A DNA stretch of 54,088 nt from a virus. The notes under the pieces are model-generated. The model was not told where the DNA came from, did no database searches, and worked only from the letters and a program-made list of their open reading frames with translations. A program made the translations under genes and the position numbers. Numbering within the stretch: the first letter of the stretch is position 1; every line of letters starts with the position of its first letter. Positions 17,631 through 26,034 of this stretch are shown here, in pieces. The stretch is from positions 1 through 54,088 of IMG/VR virus record IMGVR_UViG_3300037264_002957; one strand, written 5' to 3'.

Positions 17631-17859
17631 CAAGCTCTATCAAGTGGAGGTCCGCACGAGCCCGGCCCGGCGCGACGAGCCGATTGACCCGTTCCAAGGG
17701 GAAGAGTGGCATCCGGTCCGGCGCCCGCGGGGCGGCATCCACAAGTTCGACGGGGAGTTTGAGGCCAAGTCCGCGATGGCCCGGCTCATCAAGGCGCAAC
17801 CCCATGCGCTCTTCCGCATCTCGATGATCGACATCGGCCGTCACCGCCGCCGGATCTAA
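17623..17859 (+). CDS. Small basic hypothetical protein
   Basis: This is a 78-residue protein from ATG 17623, overlapping the previous stop by 8 nt. It contains LYQVEVRTSPARRDEPIDPF and FEAKSAMARLIKAQPHALFR, looks like a small alpha/beta fold, and ends RHRRRI. No Cys motif, no membrane segment and no recognised family. A 180-nt non-coding spacer follows, in which I see only a weak A/T-rich stretch before the next gene. Confidence 0.58.
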   Translation: MPDKLYQVEVRTSPARRDEPIDPFQGEEWHPVRRPRGGIHKFDGEFEAKSAMARLIKAQPHALFRISMIDIGRHRRRI

Positions 17860-18040
17860 AACCCGCCTTCCGTTTCCGCGTCCTCCCTGGGCGCGTGACT
17901 ATACCTCGTGCAGTAGATGGGATGGCCTGCGGTGTGCGCGCACGCACGCTGGGGGCCCGTGAGCCGGGCAAACACCGTCGCCCACTCGCAGAAGTAGTCA
18001 CGATTTTGACGGGTTAGTTTTGTAACTTGAGGGCGACACC

Positions 18041-18475
18041 ATGAGAGATATGGGCAACGTACCAGGCCAGGCGAGTATGAAAGCGAGCGTCGGCAAGAAG
18101 AAGGATTCCGCGAAGGTGGTCGATGAGATCACGATCAAGGTCGCGGAGAACAAAGGCGTCACCGTCACGGTGCGCGAGCGGTACAAGAACGACCAGGACC
18201 GCAGCGGCGGCGAGGTCTTTCCCTTCTCGGAGCCGAAGACCTTCGTGTATCCGAGCTGGGATGAGGCCGCCGGGTTCATTGGCGGTGTCGTGTCGTCCGG
18301 CTCGCTCGCCGGCGCGGCCCCGGCGGCGGCTGATGAGCCTCCGATGGCGCCACCGACCGGCACCATGGGTGAGCTGACCACCGATGAGATCGATGACGGC
18401 ATGGCTAAGGCCGGCATGGTGATGGGCTCCGAGCAGCCGGACACCTACAAGTCGATGCGCAGCGGGATGCGATAA
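18041..18475 (+). CDS. Hypothetical protein at the head of the structural region
   Basis: This is a 144-residue protein from ATG 18041 (GAGGG upstream). After a Lys-rich start it has a beta segment (DEITIKVAENKGVTVTVRERYK) and VYPSWDEAAGFIGGVV. It then has an Ala/Pro-rich disordered linker and a Met/Gly-rich acidic end. It ends shortly before a terminator. The sequence around the VTVTVRERYKN strand resembles small single-sheet nucleic-acid-binding proteins, but this is not a family assignment. Confidence 0.6.
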   Translation: MRDMGNVPGQASMKASVGKKKDSAKVVDEITIKVAENKGVTVTVRERYKNDQDRSGGEVFPFSEPKTFVYPSWDEAAGFIGGVVSSGSLAGAAPAAADEPPMAPPTGTMGELTTDEIDDGMAKAGMVMGSEQPDTYKSMRSGMR

Positions 18476-18484
18476 GTCCAGTTG

Positions 18485-18505
18485 GGCCGCACCACGCGGC
18501 CTTTT
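18485..18505 (+). terminator. Short intrinsic terminator
   Basis: GGCCGC-ACCAC-GCGGCC (6-bp perfect stem, 5-nt loop) is followed by TTTT. It separates the gene at 18041 from the next one. Confidence 0.65.
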
Positions 18506-18517
18506 ATCCTGACCGCC

Positions 18518-18760
18518 ATGGACATGAAGTGGAAGGGGCGACGCGAAAGTCAGAACGTGGTGGACCGACGGCCGCGGCCGCGTGTCTATGCGCCGCCAGG
18601 CAAGGGGCCAGGGCCAGTGGTGGGGAGTCCTGATTGGGCACCAACCGGCAGAGGGCCTGGGCCAGTGCTTGGAGCGGTCCTCGATGTGCCTCGCAATCCC
18701 ATGAGCGGCATCTCTTCGAGTTTAGCGAAGTCGGCGTCACGTAGAAGCAAAAGTAAATAA
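18518..18760 (+). CDS. Small Pro/Gly-rich basic protein
   Basis: This is an 80-residue protein from ATG 18518, just after the terminator; the TTG at 18482 is part of the terminator hairpin and is rejected. It contains two imperfect copies of GKGPGPVVGSP/GRGPGPVLGAV and a Ser/Arg/Lys-rich tail (SSSLAKSASRRSKSK). It is probably disordered. No ribosome binding site is obvious. Position before the portal hints at a virion or packaging role only by context. Confidence 0.45.
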   Translation: MDMKWKGRRESQNVVDRRPRPRVYAPPGKGPGPVVGSPDWAPTGRGPGPVLGAVLDVPRNPMSGISSSLAKSASRRSKSK

Positions 18761-18772
18761 GGAGCGGATCTC

Positions 18773-18841
18773 ATGGCGAAGTCAGGCATGGCAAAAGTGA
18801 AGTGGGTCGCGGGCTGCAGCGGCGGGAAGAAGAAGAAGTAG
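18773..18841 (+). CDS. 22-residue basic micro-ORF
   Basis: ATG 18773 has a strong AAGGAGCGG ribosome binding site. The peptide is MAKSGMAKVKWVAGCSGGKKKK. Its quality rests on the ribosome binding site and tight spacing (12 nt after the previous stop, 3 nt before the next GTG). It may exist to couple translation of the next gene. Confidence 0.45.
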   Translation: MAKSGMAKVKWVAGCSGGKKKK

Positions 18842-18844
18842 GCC

Positions 18845-19138
18845 GTGGAACTCCCTCCTGGGCTGCCGTCAGCCGCAGAGTTCGAGAAGCTCGATCGGAT
18901 TTCCCGCGAACAGTGGCGCCTGGTGATGGCGCGGGTGTTCATCTCCGACATGGGCGCCGATGTCCTGCGCGAGATCTGCGCGCGCGGCAAACTCGAGTGG
19001 CGGATGCAGTTCAAGCAGATCCAGGGGAAGCACAGCCTGCGTGAGGATGACGTCGACTGGATCTTCGAGGCGTTCAAGGCTGAGATCCGCCGGCGCGATC
19101 GCCTCGTCGGGCACGTGCAACAGGTCAGCCGGAATTGA
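18845..19138 (+). CDS. Hypothetical helical protein
   Basis: This is a 97-residue protein from GTG 18845. The sequence is helical throughout (AAEFEKLDRISREQWRLVMA, REICARGKLEWRMQFKQI, DDVDWIFEAFKAEIRRRDR). Its size and location, two genes upstream of the portal, would suit a small-terminase-like or head-associated protein, but no helix-turn-helix can be firmly placed. It overlaps the next gene by 4 nt (TTGA). Confidence 0.55.
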   Translation: MELPPGLPSAAEFEKLDRISREQWRLVMARVFISDMGADVLREICARGKLEWRMQFKQIQGKHSLREDDVDWIFEAFKAEIRRRDRLVGHVQQVSRN

Positions 19139-19395
19139 CCCTGCGGGTACCGGTGGCCCGTCCGATGCAGGGCGGGTTTGGCGAGAAGGCGCTGGCGATT
19201 CTGACGCTCTGTGCGATGCCGGAGCACGACCGCCATCACCCGGTGTATTTCCGCGAACTGTGCGACAAATTCTCCGAGAAATCCGTGATCCTCAAACTGC
19301 ATGAACTCCACGAGCGTGGGTACATCGAGCGTGCCGCGGTGTCCGCGCTGACCCCGCGTGGGATCCACGCGTTGGAGTCCCAACCCCGTGCATAA
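19135..19395 (+). CDS. Winged-helix DNA-binding protein
   Basis: This is an 86-residue protein from TTG 19135 in a TTGA overlap. The fold is a compact winged helix: helix 1 (GEKALAILTLCAMPEH), helix 2 (YFRELCDKF), recognition helix (KSVILKLHELHERGYIER) and wing (ALTPRGIHALE). It resembles single-domain MarR/PadR-type wings. It could regulate the late genes or bind DNA during packaging. It overlaps the portal start by 8 nt. Confidence 0.65.
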   Translation: MTLRVPVARPMQGGFGEKALAILTLCAMPEHDRHHPVYFRELCDKFSEKSVILKLHELHERGYIERAAVSALTPRGIHALESQPRA

Positions 19396-21757
19396 CGACG
19401 ACTTCCGCACCGCCGGACCGGACGACCCGGTGACCACGAACGTCCCGATGTCCCTGGCCGTGGCGGAGAAGAACGAACTGCAGGTCCAGAAGTTCATGGC
19501 GACGATGCGCCGGCGGTTCCGCCTGTGCGCCGATGCCGAGAATGAGTCCCGGATGCACCAGGCCGACGACCGGGCCTTCCGGGCCTCCAGACAGTGGGAC
19601 GAAGAGACGCTGCAGGAACGCGCGCGCGACAACCGCCCGTGCATGACGATCAACCGCATCCCGCAGTTTCTGTCGCAGGTCACGAATCAGGCGCGCGCGT
19701 CGAAACCCTCGATTACGGTCGTGCCGCTGGGCGGCGGGGCCCGCGTCGACACGGCCAATTACCTCCAGGGCCTCATCCGCGATATCGAACTGAAGTCCGA
19801 CGCGGATATCTCCTACATGACGGCGGCCGACAGCCAAGCGGAAATCGGACTGGGGTACATCAAGATCGACACGGAACTGGTCGATAGCGATGACGGCTCC
19901 CCGAGTTTCGATTCGGAGCCGCGGATTCGGCGCATCCGTAACCGGTTCTCCATCTACATGGACCCGTCGGTCCAGGAATTCGACGCCAGCGACTCGAAGT
20001 TTTGTTTCCAGGTCGAAGACCTGACGCCGGACGAATTCGACAGTCGGTACGGCGAAAAGACCCCGCGCGCCTCGCTCGAGGAGTTCGCCACGATTGGCGA
20101 CGACCGGCTCCTGTGGCTCCCTGGGGGCAGCGTCCGCGTGGCCCATTACTGGTATGTCGAAGAGGTGCCGGAAACCATCCTCAGTCTGCGGTTTCCAGAT
20201 GGGACCAAGGCCATCCTGAAAGAGGGCGCGATCGACCTGAAACTCGCTGGCGCCACCGTCGAGGGCAGCCGCGTGAAGCTCAAGCGCGTGGTCCGGAGCT
20301 GCGTCGTCAACGGCGTGGGGATCCTCGAGGGCGCCGATGACACCGGGAGGCAGGGGGCCATCTGGCCGAGCAAGTACATCCCCATCGTGCCGGTCATCGG
20401 CAACGAAGTGCTCCTCGACGGCAAGATCGACTACCGCGGCATGGTCCGTGACGCCAAGGAGCCACAGCGCGCCTACAACTACTGGGTGACCGCCACGGTC
20501 GAGGCCGTCGCGCTGGCGCCCAAAGCCCCGTGGATCCTGGCGGACGGCCAGAACGAAAACTACGAGGAGCAGTGGGACCAGGCGAACGTCAAGAATTTCT
20601 CGGCGCTGTACTACACCCCGGTGTCGGTCAATGGGCAGTTAGCGCCACCACCGCAGCGCAACGCCGTGGAACCCCCCATCATGGCGATGTCGAGCCTGAT
20701 TCGTCAGGCGGACAACGACCTGAAGGCCACGATGGGCTTCTACGACGCGAGCCTGGGCCAGACGGGGCCCGAGCAGTCCGGCAAGGCCATCCTGGCTCGG
20801 CAGAAACAGGGCGAGATCGGCAATTCCCAGTACCTCGACAACCTCTCGCGCGCGATTCGGCAGGTCGGTCGGATCTGCCTCGACCTCATCGGCAATCTCT
20901 ATGATACCGAGCGGATCGTCCGGATCATTGGCGACAACGGCAAGCCGGCGATGGTCAAGCACGACCCCAACGGGCCGCCGCAGCCGGAGACCCAGCAGGT
21001 CCCCGAGGGTATCCAGGCGATCGTGAACCTGACGGCGGGCCGGTACGACGTCACCATCAGCGTGGGTCCGAGCTTCTTGTCGCGCCGGCAGGAAGCGGTC
21101 GCGCAGATGGGCGAACTCATGGGCCAGAATCCGAACCTGGCGCAGGTCATCGCGGACCTCTGGATCAGCAACATGGATGCGCCGTGGGCCGCGGAAGCGG
21201 CGGCGCGGCTACGCCGGATGGTCCCGCCGCAGATTCTGGGGGAGGACGGCGCCGCACAACTGCCGCCCGAGGCCGCGGCCAAGATTCAGGAAATGACCAT
21301 GCAGCTCCAGCAGGCCGCCCAGATGGTGCAGATGCTGCAGCAAAAGATGGCGGTCAACGAGCAGAAGTTGGCGTCCAAGGAACTCGAGGCGCAGGCCCGG
21401 ATCGAGGCTGAACGGATTCAGTCTGAAACGCAGGAGCGCATCACGCGCATGGAGCTGGACGCCAGGGCCACGCTCGCCAGGGTCGAGGCCGAGATCAAGT
21501 TGGCCATCGCGGAAATGAAAATCCAGGCCGACGCCAAACGTGACATGGCGAAGGTGGCCATGGAGCGCGAGCGCGAATCGATCCGGCAGCAGACCGACGC
21601 GGAGCAGGCCGAGCGCGACCGCGAGGAATCACGCCTCAACACAGAGCGCGATCGCGAGGAAGCGCGCTATCACGCCGAGCGCACCCATCAAGAGGCGCGA
21701 CTCGCGGCGGCAAATAAACCAGACAAGGCGACGAAGCCCGTGCGGAAGCGTCCGTAA
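19388..21757 (+). CDS. Portal protein (P22 type)
   Basis: This is a 789-residue protein from GTG 19388, overlapping the previous stop. It forms the dodecameric ring at the capsid vertex through which DNA enters and leaves. Recognisable P22-portal features include RDNRPCMTINRIPQFLSQVT, QARASKPSITVVP, ISYMTAADSQAEIGLGYIKI, and YIPIVPVIGNEV. After these come QADNDLKATMGFYDASLGQ and EQSGKAILARQKQG. From about residue 620 the chain is an Ala/Glu/Arg coiled coil, which in P22 builds the long internal barrel. A fragment of it (around residue 559) is duplicated at 8312-8380. Confidence 0.92.
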   Translation: MHNDDFRTAGPDDPVTTNVPMSLAVAEKNELQVQKFMATMRRRFRLCADAENESRMHQADDRAFRASRQWDEETLQERARDNRPCMTINRIPQFLSQVTNQARASKPSITVVPLGGGARVDTANYLQGLIRDIELKSDADISYMTAADSQAEIGLGYIKIDTELVDSDDGSPSFDSEPRIRRIRNRFSIYMDPSVQEFDASDSKFCFQVEDLTPDEFDSRYGEKTPRASLEEFATIGDDRLLWLPGGSVRVAHYWYVEEVPETILSLRFPDGTKAILKEGAIDLKLAGATVEGSRVKLKRVVRSCVVNGVGILEGADDTGRQGAIWPSKYIPIVPVIGNEVLLDGKIDYRGMVRDAKEPQRAYNYWVTATVEAVALAPKAPWILADGQNENYEEQWDQANVKNFSALYYTPVSVNGQLAPPPQRNAVEPPIMAMSSLIRQADNDLKATMGFYDASLGQTGPEQSGKAILARQKQGEIGNSQYLDNLSRAIRQVGRICLDLIGNLYDTERIVRIIGDNGKPAMVKHDPNGPPQPETQQVPEGIQAIVNLTAGRYDVTISVGPSFLSRRQEAVAQMGELMGQNPNLAQVIADLWISNMDAPWAAEAAARLRRMVPPQILGEDGAAQLPPEAAAKIQEMTMQLQQAAQMVQMLQQKMAVNEQKLASKELEAQARIEAERIQSETQERITRMELDARATLARVEAEIKLAIAEMKIQADAKRDMAKVAMERERESIRQQTDAEQAERDREESRLNTERDREEARYHAERTHQEARLAAANKPDKATKPVRKRP

Positions 21758-21815
21758 GGGGTCCATTTGGGTCGGATGTGCGGTTGGGGCGACTATCGTG
21801 ATCGTTAAGGGGTGA

Positions 21816-22859
21816 GTGAAGGGATTGGCTGTGGAAGAACGATTCAACGCGGCATCAACCACCGACTCGCTGGCAGACATCGCCGCGGCGTTGGGCGAGC
21901 CTGTGCCTGAAGAGAAGCCAGTCGCCGCCGCGCCCAAGGCGGAAGTCAAGGCGGACCCCGTAGCCGCGGATCCCGATCCCAATGCCGATCCTGGCGATGA
22001 GCCCGAGCCTGGTGGTGAGGAGGAGCCCTCGCCAGAACCTCAGAAAGCCAGCGCCCCACAGCGTCGTCGCGGCAAGCCAGGCGCCGAGGAGCGCATCAGC
22101 CAACTCACCGCGGAAAACCGGAAACGGCTGTTCAACGAAACCATCCTGGCCGAAGAAAAGGCACGTCTGGCCGAGGAAAACGCCGCCCTCAAGCAGCGCC
22201 TTGAGTCGGCGGCCAAGCCGGCCGCGGCCGCAGCAGAACCGGCCGAGGCTCCAAAGCCGACGGCCGATCCCGCTCGACCGAAGCAGGAAGATTACGAGAA
22301 CTACGAAGACTTCGTGGAGGCGTTGACCGATTACAAGGTCGAGCGCCGCATCGCGCAGGAGCGCGCCGCATCCGCCGCGGCCGCCGAGCGCTATCAGCGC
22401 GAACAGGAACAGGCCATCTTCGAAGATTCCCTCGATCAGGCCGCCGCCGTCTACGAGGATTTCCATGACGTGCTCGAGCGCGGCAAGGATCTGCCGGTGA
22501 CCGAGCCCATGAAGGACGCCATCAAGACCTCGCCACTCGCGGGGCATTTGATGTACTTCCTCAATCGCAACGCGGACCTCTGCGTGAAACTCGCGCGGAT
22601 GCGCCCGTCGGTCGCGGTGAAGGAAATCGGCAAGATTGAATCGGCCATTGCGCGCGCCAGCAGACCACCGGCGCCAAAGGATGCTGCGCCAGCCGAGAAA
22701 ACCGCGGAGACGCCGCAGCGGCAGGTGTCGCGGGCGCCGGCGCCGCCGCCATCCGTGCGAAGCGGTGGTGGGAACACGGGACTGCCAAAGGATCTGCGGC
22801 AGATCACGACGCTGGCTGACTGGGAAGCCGCGCGCGAGGCGCAGGGCGGCGGCCGATAA
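21816..22859 (+). CDS. Scaffolding protein
   Basis: This is a 347-residue acidic protein between portal and coat, the classic scaffold position. GTG 21816 or the in-frame GTG 21831 may be the start. The composition is Ala/Glu/Pro-rich and disordered for residues 20-90. It is followed by coiled coil (ISQLTAENRKRLFNETILAE), a helical mid-domain (DYENYEDFVEALTDYKVERR), and a Pro-rich tail ending in LADWEAAREAQ. It would direct coat assembly and leave the prohead. The call rests on position and composition. Confidence 0.78.
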   Translation: MKGLAVEERFNAASTTDSLADIAAALGEPVPEEKPVAAAPKAEVKADPVAADPDPNADPGDEPEPGGEEEPSPEPQKASAPQRRRGKPGAEERISQLTAENRKRLFNETILAEEKARLAEENAALKQRLESAAKPAAAAAEPAEAPKPTADPARPKQEDYENYEDFVEALTDYKVERRIAQERAASAAAAERYQREQEQAIFEDSLDQAAAVYEDFHDVLERGKDLPVTEPMKDAIKTSPLAGHLMYFLNRNADLCVKLARMRPSVAVKEIGKIESAIARASRPPAPKDAAPAEKTAETPQRQVSRAPAPPPSVRSGGGNTGLPKDLRQITTLADWEAAREAQGGGR

Positions 22860-23160
22860 CTTTCGTGACGCGCGTGACCCGTCAGTGCGGTCGCGCGATG
22901 TTGCGGAGAGCCTGCGGGCTCTCACGTTGAAAGCACTGACAGGCGCCGTGGTGCGGCCTGGGTTGTTCGGTGACGATACCCGAGACTGAAGGATGCCACC
23001 GGGGGGTTGTGACTGGCCCCGTTCGTGCTCCGGCACGTGTACGACAGCGAACTCGCGCGATGGTCGAGTTCACCCCAGTCCTGCATGGCCATCGTGTTGC
23101 CGTAACTGTTCGCAGGCCGCGGCGCCCTGCTCTGAACCTTTTTTGTGAGGGCACAACCCG
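22860..23160 (+). other. Non-coding leader of the coat gene with nested hairpins
   Basis: This 301-nt stretch has no credible gene. GTCAGTGC (22881-22888) pairs with GCACTGAC (22933-22940). Nested inside is GAGAGCC-TGCG-GGCTCTC (22906-22923). Near the end GCAGG/CCTGC (23112-23130) is followed by TTTTTT (23139-23144), a weak terminator-like element, and then the GAGGG ribosome binding site of the coat gene. Confidence 0.55.
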
Positions 23161-24525
23161 ATGCGTACCATTGCCATGTCCGTGCGTACAGCCTATCTGG
23201 CGCTGACGACGATTGTCGTCTTGTCGCTGGGGCTCATCGCCAGTTCACTTCTCCACGACACCACGCTCTACACCGCGCTCTTTGGACACGGCGATGTCCT
23301 GCGCGGCGACCCAACCCTCCTGACGATCACGATGATCACCCTCGAGGCGTTGCGGACCCTCAAAAACCAGCTTTCGTTCACCAAGGGCGTGCGTCGGAAT
23401 TACGACGACAGCTTTGGTGTCGAGGGCGCCAAGATCGGCACCGTCCTCAACGTCCGCAAGCCACCCCGTTACGTGGGCCGGACCGGACAGCGGATGCAGA
23501 TCGAGGACTCGACCGAGCAGTCCGTGCCGGTCACGCTGAACACGCAGTTCGGCGTGGACTTCCAGTTCTCCAGCTCGGACCTCAAGCTCTCCATTGACCA
23601 GTTCAAGGAGCGCTTCCTGATGCCGGCCGTGTCGGCCATCGCGAACAAGGTCGACTACGAAGGCCTCCAGCTCTACAACCAGATCGCCAACGTCGTCGGC
23701 ACGCCTGGCACGATGCCCACCGACTGGGGCACCTACCTCGACGCCGGCGTGAAGATGGACGAGGAAGCCGCGCCCAACGACGACCAGCGCTCGGTCATCC
23801 TGACGCCTAAGATGCAGAAGACGATCGTCAATGCGCTCAAGGGCCTGTTCCAGGATTCAAGCGAAATCAAGAAGCAGTACCGCAAGGGCATCATGGGCAC
23901 CTCGGGCGGCTTCGACTGGGCGGTTGACCAGAACGTGGCGGTGCACACCGTCGGCCCGCTGGGTGGCACCCCGCTCGTTAACGGTGCGAACCAGACCGGA
24001 TCGTCGGTCATCACCGATGCGTGGACAGCCGCCGCGGCCAACCGCCTCAAGCGCGGCGACGTGGTCCAGTTCGCCGGCTGCTTCGCGGTCAACCCGCAGA
24101 ACCGTCAGTCCACGGGATCGCTCCGTGACTTCGTGGTCACGGCCGACACGTCGTCGGACGGCGCCGGCAACCTGACGATTCCGATCAACCCCCCGATCGT
24201 GATCTCGGGCGCGTTCCAGAACGTGACCAACGCTCCGGCGAACAACACCGCGGTGACGATCTTCGGATCGGCCACGGCTTACGCGAGCGTGGTCACGCCG
24301 CAGGGCATGGCGCATCACCGTGATGCGTTCACGCTGGCGTGCGCCGACCTGCCGCTGCCGGGTGGGGTGGACAAGGCCGCGCGCATCGCGGACCCCGACC
24401 TCGGTCTGTCCATCCGCATGGTGCGGGACTACAGCATCGAAACGGACTTCTGGCCCGTACGTCTGGACATCCTCTTCGGATGGGCCGTCCTGCGCCAGGA
24501 GTTGGCGTGCCGGATCGCCGCGTAA
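23161..24525 (+). CDS. Major capsid protein (P22 coat family) with an extra hydrophobic N-terminus
   Basis: This is a 454-residue protein from ATG 23161 (GAGGG upstream). From about residue 50 it follows the P22-coat-like family: TITMITLEALRTLKNQLSF, NYDDSFGVEGAKIGTVLNVR, DFQFSSSDLKLSIDQFKERF, a central insertion and the late DLGLSIRMVRDYSIETDFWP. Relatives normally start about ten residues before the MITLEAL segment. Here about 45 additional residues include AYLALTTIVVLSLGLIASSLL, a membrane-like stretch. It could be processed, or the true start could be an unusual internal codon. Confidence 0.88.
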   Translation: MRTIAMSVRTAYLALTTIVVLSLGLIASSLLHDTTLYTALFGHGDVLRGDPTLLTITMITLEALRTLKNQLSFTKGVRRNYDDSFGVEGAKIGTVLNVRKPPRYVGRTGQRMQIEDSTEQSVPVTLNTQFGVDFQFSSSDLKLSIDQFKERFLMPAVSAIANKVDYEGLQLYNQIANVVGTPGTMPTDWGTYLDAGVKMDEEAAPNDDQRSVILTPKMQKTIVNALKGLFQDSSEIKKQYRKGIMGTSGGFDWAVDQNVAVHTVGPLGGTPLVNGANQTGSSVITDAWTAAAANRLKRGDVVQFAGCFAVNPQNRQSTGSLRDFVVTADTSSDGAGNLTIPINPPIVISGAFQNVTNAPANNTAVTIFGSATAYASVVTPQGMAHHRDAFTLACADLPLPGGVDKAARIADPDLGLSIRMVRDYSIETDFWPVRLDILFGWAVLRQELACRIAA

Positions 24526-24593
24526 GCGGCCATGCCCGACGCCGGTAGCGATATCGGCGTCGGGAGGCTTTCATTTTTCGAGGAGAACCAGAC

Positions 24594-25163
24594 ATGTCAC
24601 TCAATGCAACGTCCCTGGTCGGCGCCGTTTCGGCGGGCCAGACCCAGATCACCCTCACCTCGGGCACCGGAGTCGCCGTCGGCAAGATCATTCGCATCGA
24701 CGGCGAGAAGGTGGAAATCCTGAGCATTGCCAACTCGCCCACGCTGCTGGTGCGCCGCGGCGTTTCCGGCACCGCGGCGATTGCGCACGACCCGCTCGCG
24801 CAGGCGGTCATCGGAGACGCGGCGGACTTCCCGCCGACGATCTTCCCGCTCGACCCGAAGCAGCGCAGCTACGGCCAGGACGGCGCGATCGCCGTCGAGG
24901 ATAGCCAGGACACGCTCAACAAGGCCACGGCCGGCGCCTACACGCTGGCGGATCCGACGCACGCCCAGAACTTCATCACAAAGGTGATCACGTCGCGGAC
25001 GGCCGCGGCGCATGTCATCACCGGCGTGAACATCTGGGACGGCACCGCGGGTGTCAACACGACGTTGACGTTCGCGGCGGTCGCAGGCGCGTCGGTCACC
25101 TTGCAGGCGCAGAACGGCGCCTGGAACGTGCTCGCGCTCGTCGCGGTCACCCCGGCTCCGTAA
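24594..25163 (+). CDS. Capsid decoration/head-fibre-like protein
   Basis: This is a 189-residue protein from ATG 24594 (GAGGAGAACC upstream). The N-terminal half (AGQTQITLTSGTGVAVGKII, LLVRRGVSGTAAIAH) is like small head or fibre attachment domains. The C-terminal half (AAAHVITGVNIWDG, TTLTFAAVAGASVTLQAQNG, then AWNVLAL) matches the end of the next protein. It is placed between coat and connector genes and followed by a strong terminator, so it was probably made in high amount. Confidence 0.7.
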   Translation: MSLNATSLVGAVSAGQTQITLTSGTGVAVGKIIRIDGEKVEILSIANSPTLLVRRGVSGTAAIAHDPLAQAVIGDAADFPPTIFPLDPKQRSYGQDGAIAVEDSQDTLNKATAGAYTLADPTHAQNFITKVITSRTAAAHVITGVNIWDGTAGVNTTLTFAAVAGASVTLQAQNGAWNVLALVAVTPAP

Positions 25164-25170
25164 CCCTCTG

Positions 25171-25220
25171 CCTGAGTGCGGCCCTCTTCGGAGCGCCGCA
25201 CTCAGGGTTGTTTTCTTTTC
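25171..25220 (+). terminator. Strong intrinsic terminator
   Basis: A 12-bp perfect stem (25171-25182 with 25195-25206) and a 12-nt loop are followed by TTGTTTTCTTTT. It ends the coat/decoration transcript. Read-through would be needed for the genes downstream. Confidence 0.9.
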
Positions 25221-25243
25221 ACTTTTGACACGAGGGACTCAGT

Positions 25244-25687
25244 ATGCCGAACGGACTCACGCTTCTGGCGGGTGAAGGCGCGTTCACCGCCACCGAAAAG
25301 AAGATTCTCAACGACAACGCCGGCTTGACCGTGGACCTGACCGGCGAGCAGACGCTGACCAACAAGCGCACGCCGAAAGTCGAAACCATCATCACCGGCG
25401 ATGGCGCGATCACGATCGCGGACGGTCTGGTGACGCTCACCAAAGGGTCGGCGGCGGCCATTACGCTGGCGGCACCGACGGCGGCGCAGGCCGGCACCGT
25501 GATCGTCATTACCGCCGGCAGCGCCTTCGCGCACGTGGTGACCGCGACGGGGCTCCTGGAAGATGGTGTCGTCGGCGGCGCGAAGAATACGGCGACGTTC
25601 GCGGCCTTCAGGGGGGCGACGATCACCCTCGTGGCGTCCCAGTTGAAGTGGAACGTCGTGAGCAAGAACGTCGTGACCGTCGCGTAA
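25244..25687 (+). CDS. Second decoration-like protein, paralogue of the previous gene
   Basis: This is a 147-residue protein from ATG 25244 (GAGGG upstream). The N-terminus LTLLAGEGAFTATEKKIL leads into a short repeat region. The C-terminal domain (SAFAHVVTATGLLEDGVVGG, NTATFAAFRGATITLVASQ, LKWNVVS) matches the domain of the preceding protein position by position. It is probably a head or fibre surface protein arising by domain duplication. Confidence 0.68.
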   Translation: MPNGLTLLAGEGAFTATEKKILNDNAGLTVDLTGEQTLTNKRTPKVETIITGDGAITIADGLVTLTKGSAAAITLAAPTAAQAGTVIVITAGSAFAHVVTATGLLEDGVVGGAKNTATFAAFRGATITLVASQLKWNVVSKNVVTVA

Positions 25688-25696
25688 AGGCTGCCC

Positions 25697-25927
25697 ATGA
25701 CCTTCAATCGCCTCGTTGCGATTACGCCCAGCGATACGGTGAACTTCGAGAAACCACCAGACGCGATTTATGTCGGCACGGCCGGCGTAGTCGCGCTGGT
25801 GTTCGAGTCAGGCGCGGTGGTCAATATCACCGCCGTGGCTGGCGCGTTTCTTCACATCCGCCATGTGAAGCGCGTCAACAGCACCAGTACGACGGCCACA
25901 AACATGCTGGCCTGCTACAGCGTGTAG
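25697..25927 (+). CDS. Small virion-associated protein
   Basis: This is a 76-residue protein from ATG 25697. The pattern ITPSDTVNF...DAIYVGTAGVVALVFESGAV...FLHIRHVKRVNSTSTTATNM is familiar to me from short proteins next to phage head genes: a small beta sandwich ending VKRVxxTxTTAxN. It is probably a capsid or connector accessory component. No biochemical role known. Confidence 0.7.
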   Translation: MTFNRLVAITPSDTVNFEKPPDAIYVGTAGVVALVFESGAVVNITAVAGAFLHIRHVKRVNSTSTTATNMLACYSV

Positions 25928-26034
25928 CTCCAGTTGGTCGCAAAGGCTGAACGGCGTCAAGATTCACTCGTTCTGAGTCCCGTGCCGTGGCGGCGGGCCG
26001 ATTCGTTCACGAACTGCCACGTGAAAGCGACCTT

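Noticed and set aside
17860-18040. Minus-strand frame with a CEW...CAHTAG.P.YC pattern
   Set aside because: The peptide looks protein-like but no start codon or ribosome binding site precedes it in frame; it may be an old gene fragment.
21855-23036. 393-codon minus-strand open frame
   Set aside because: It is antisense to the scaffold gene and the non-coding coat leader, with no start signals or recognisable motifs.
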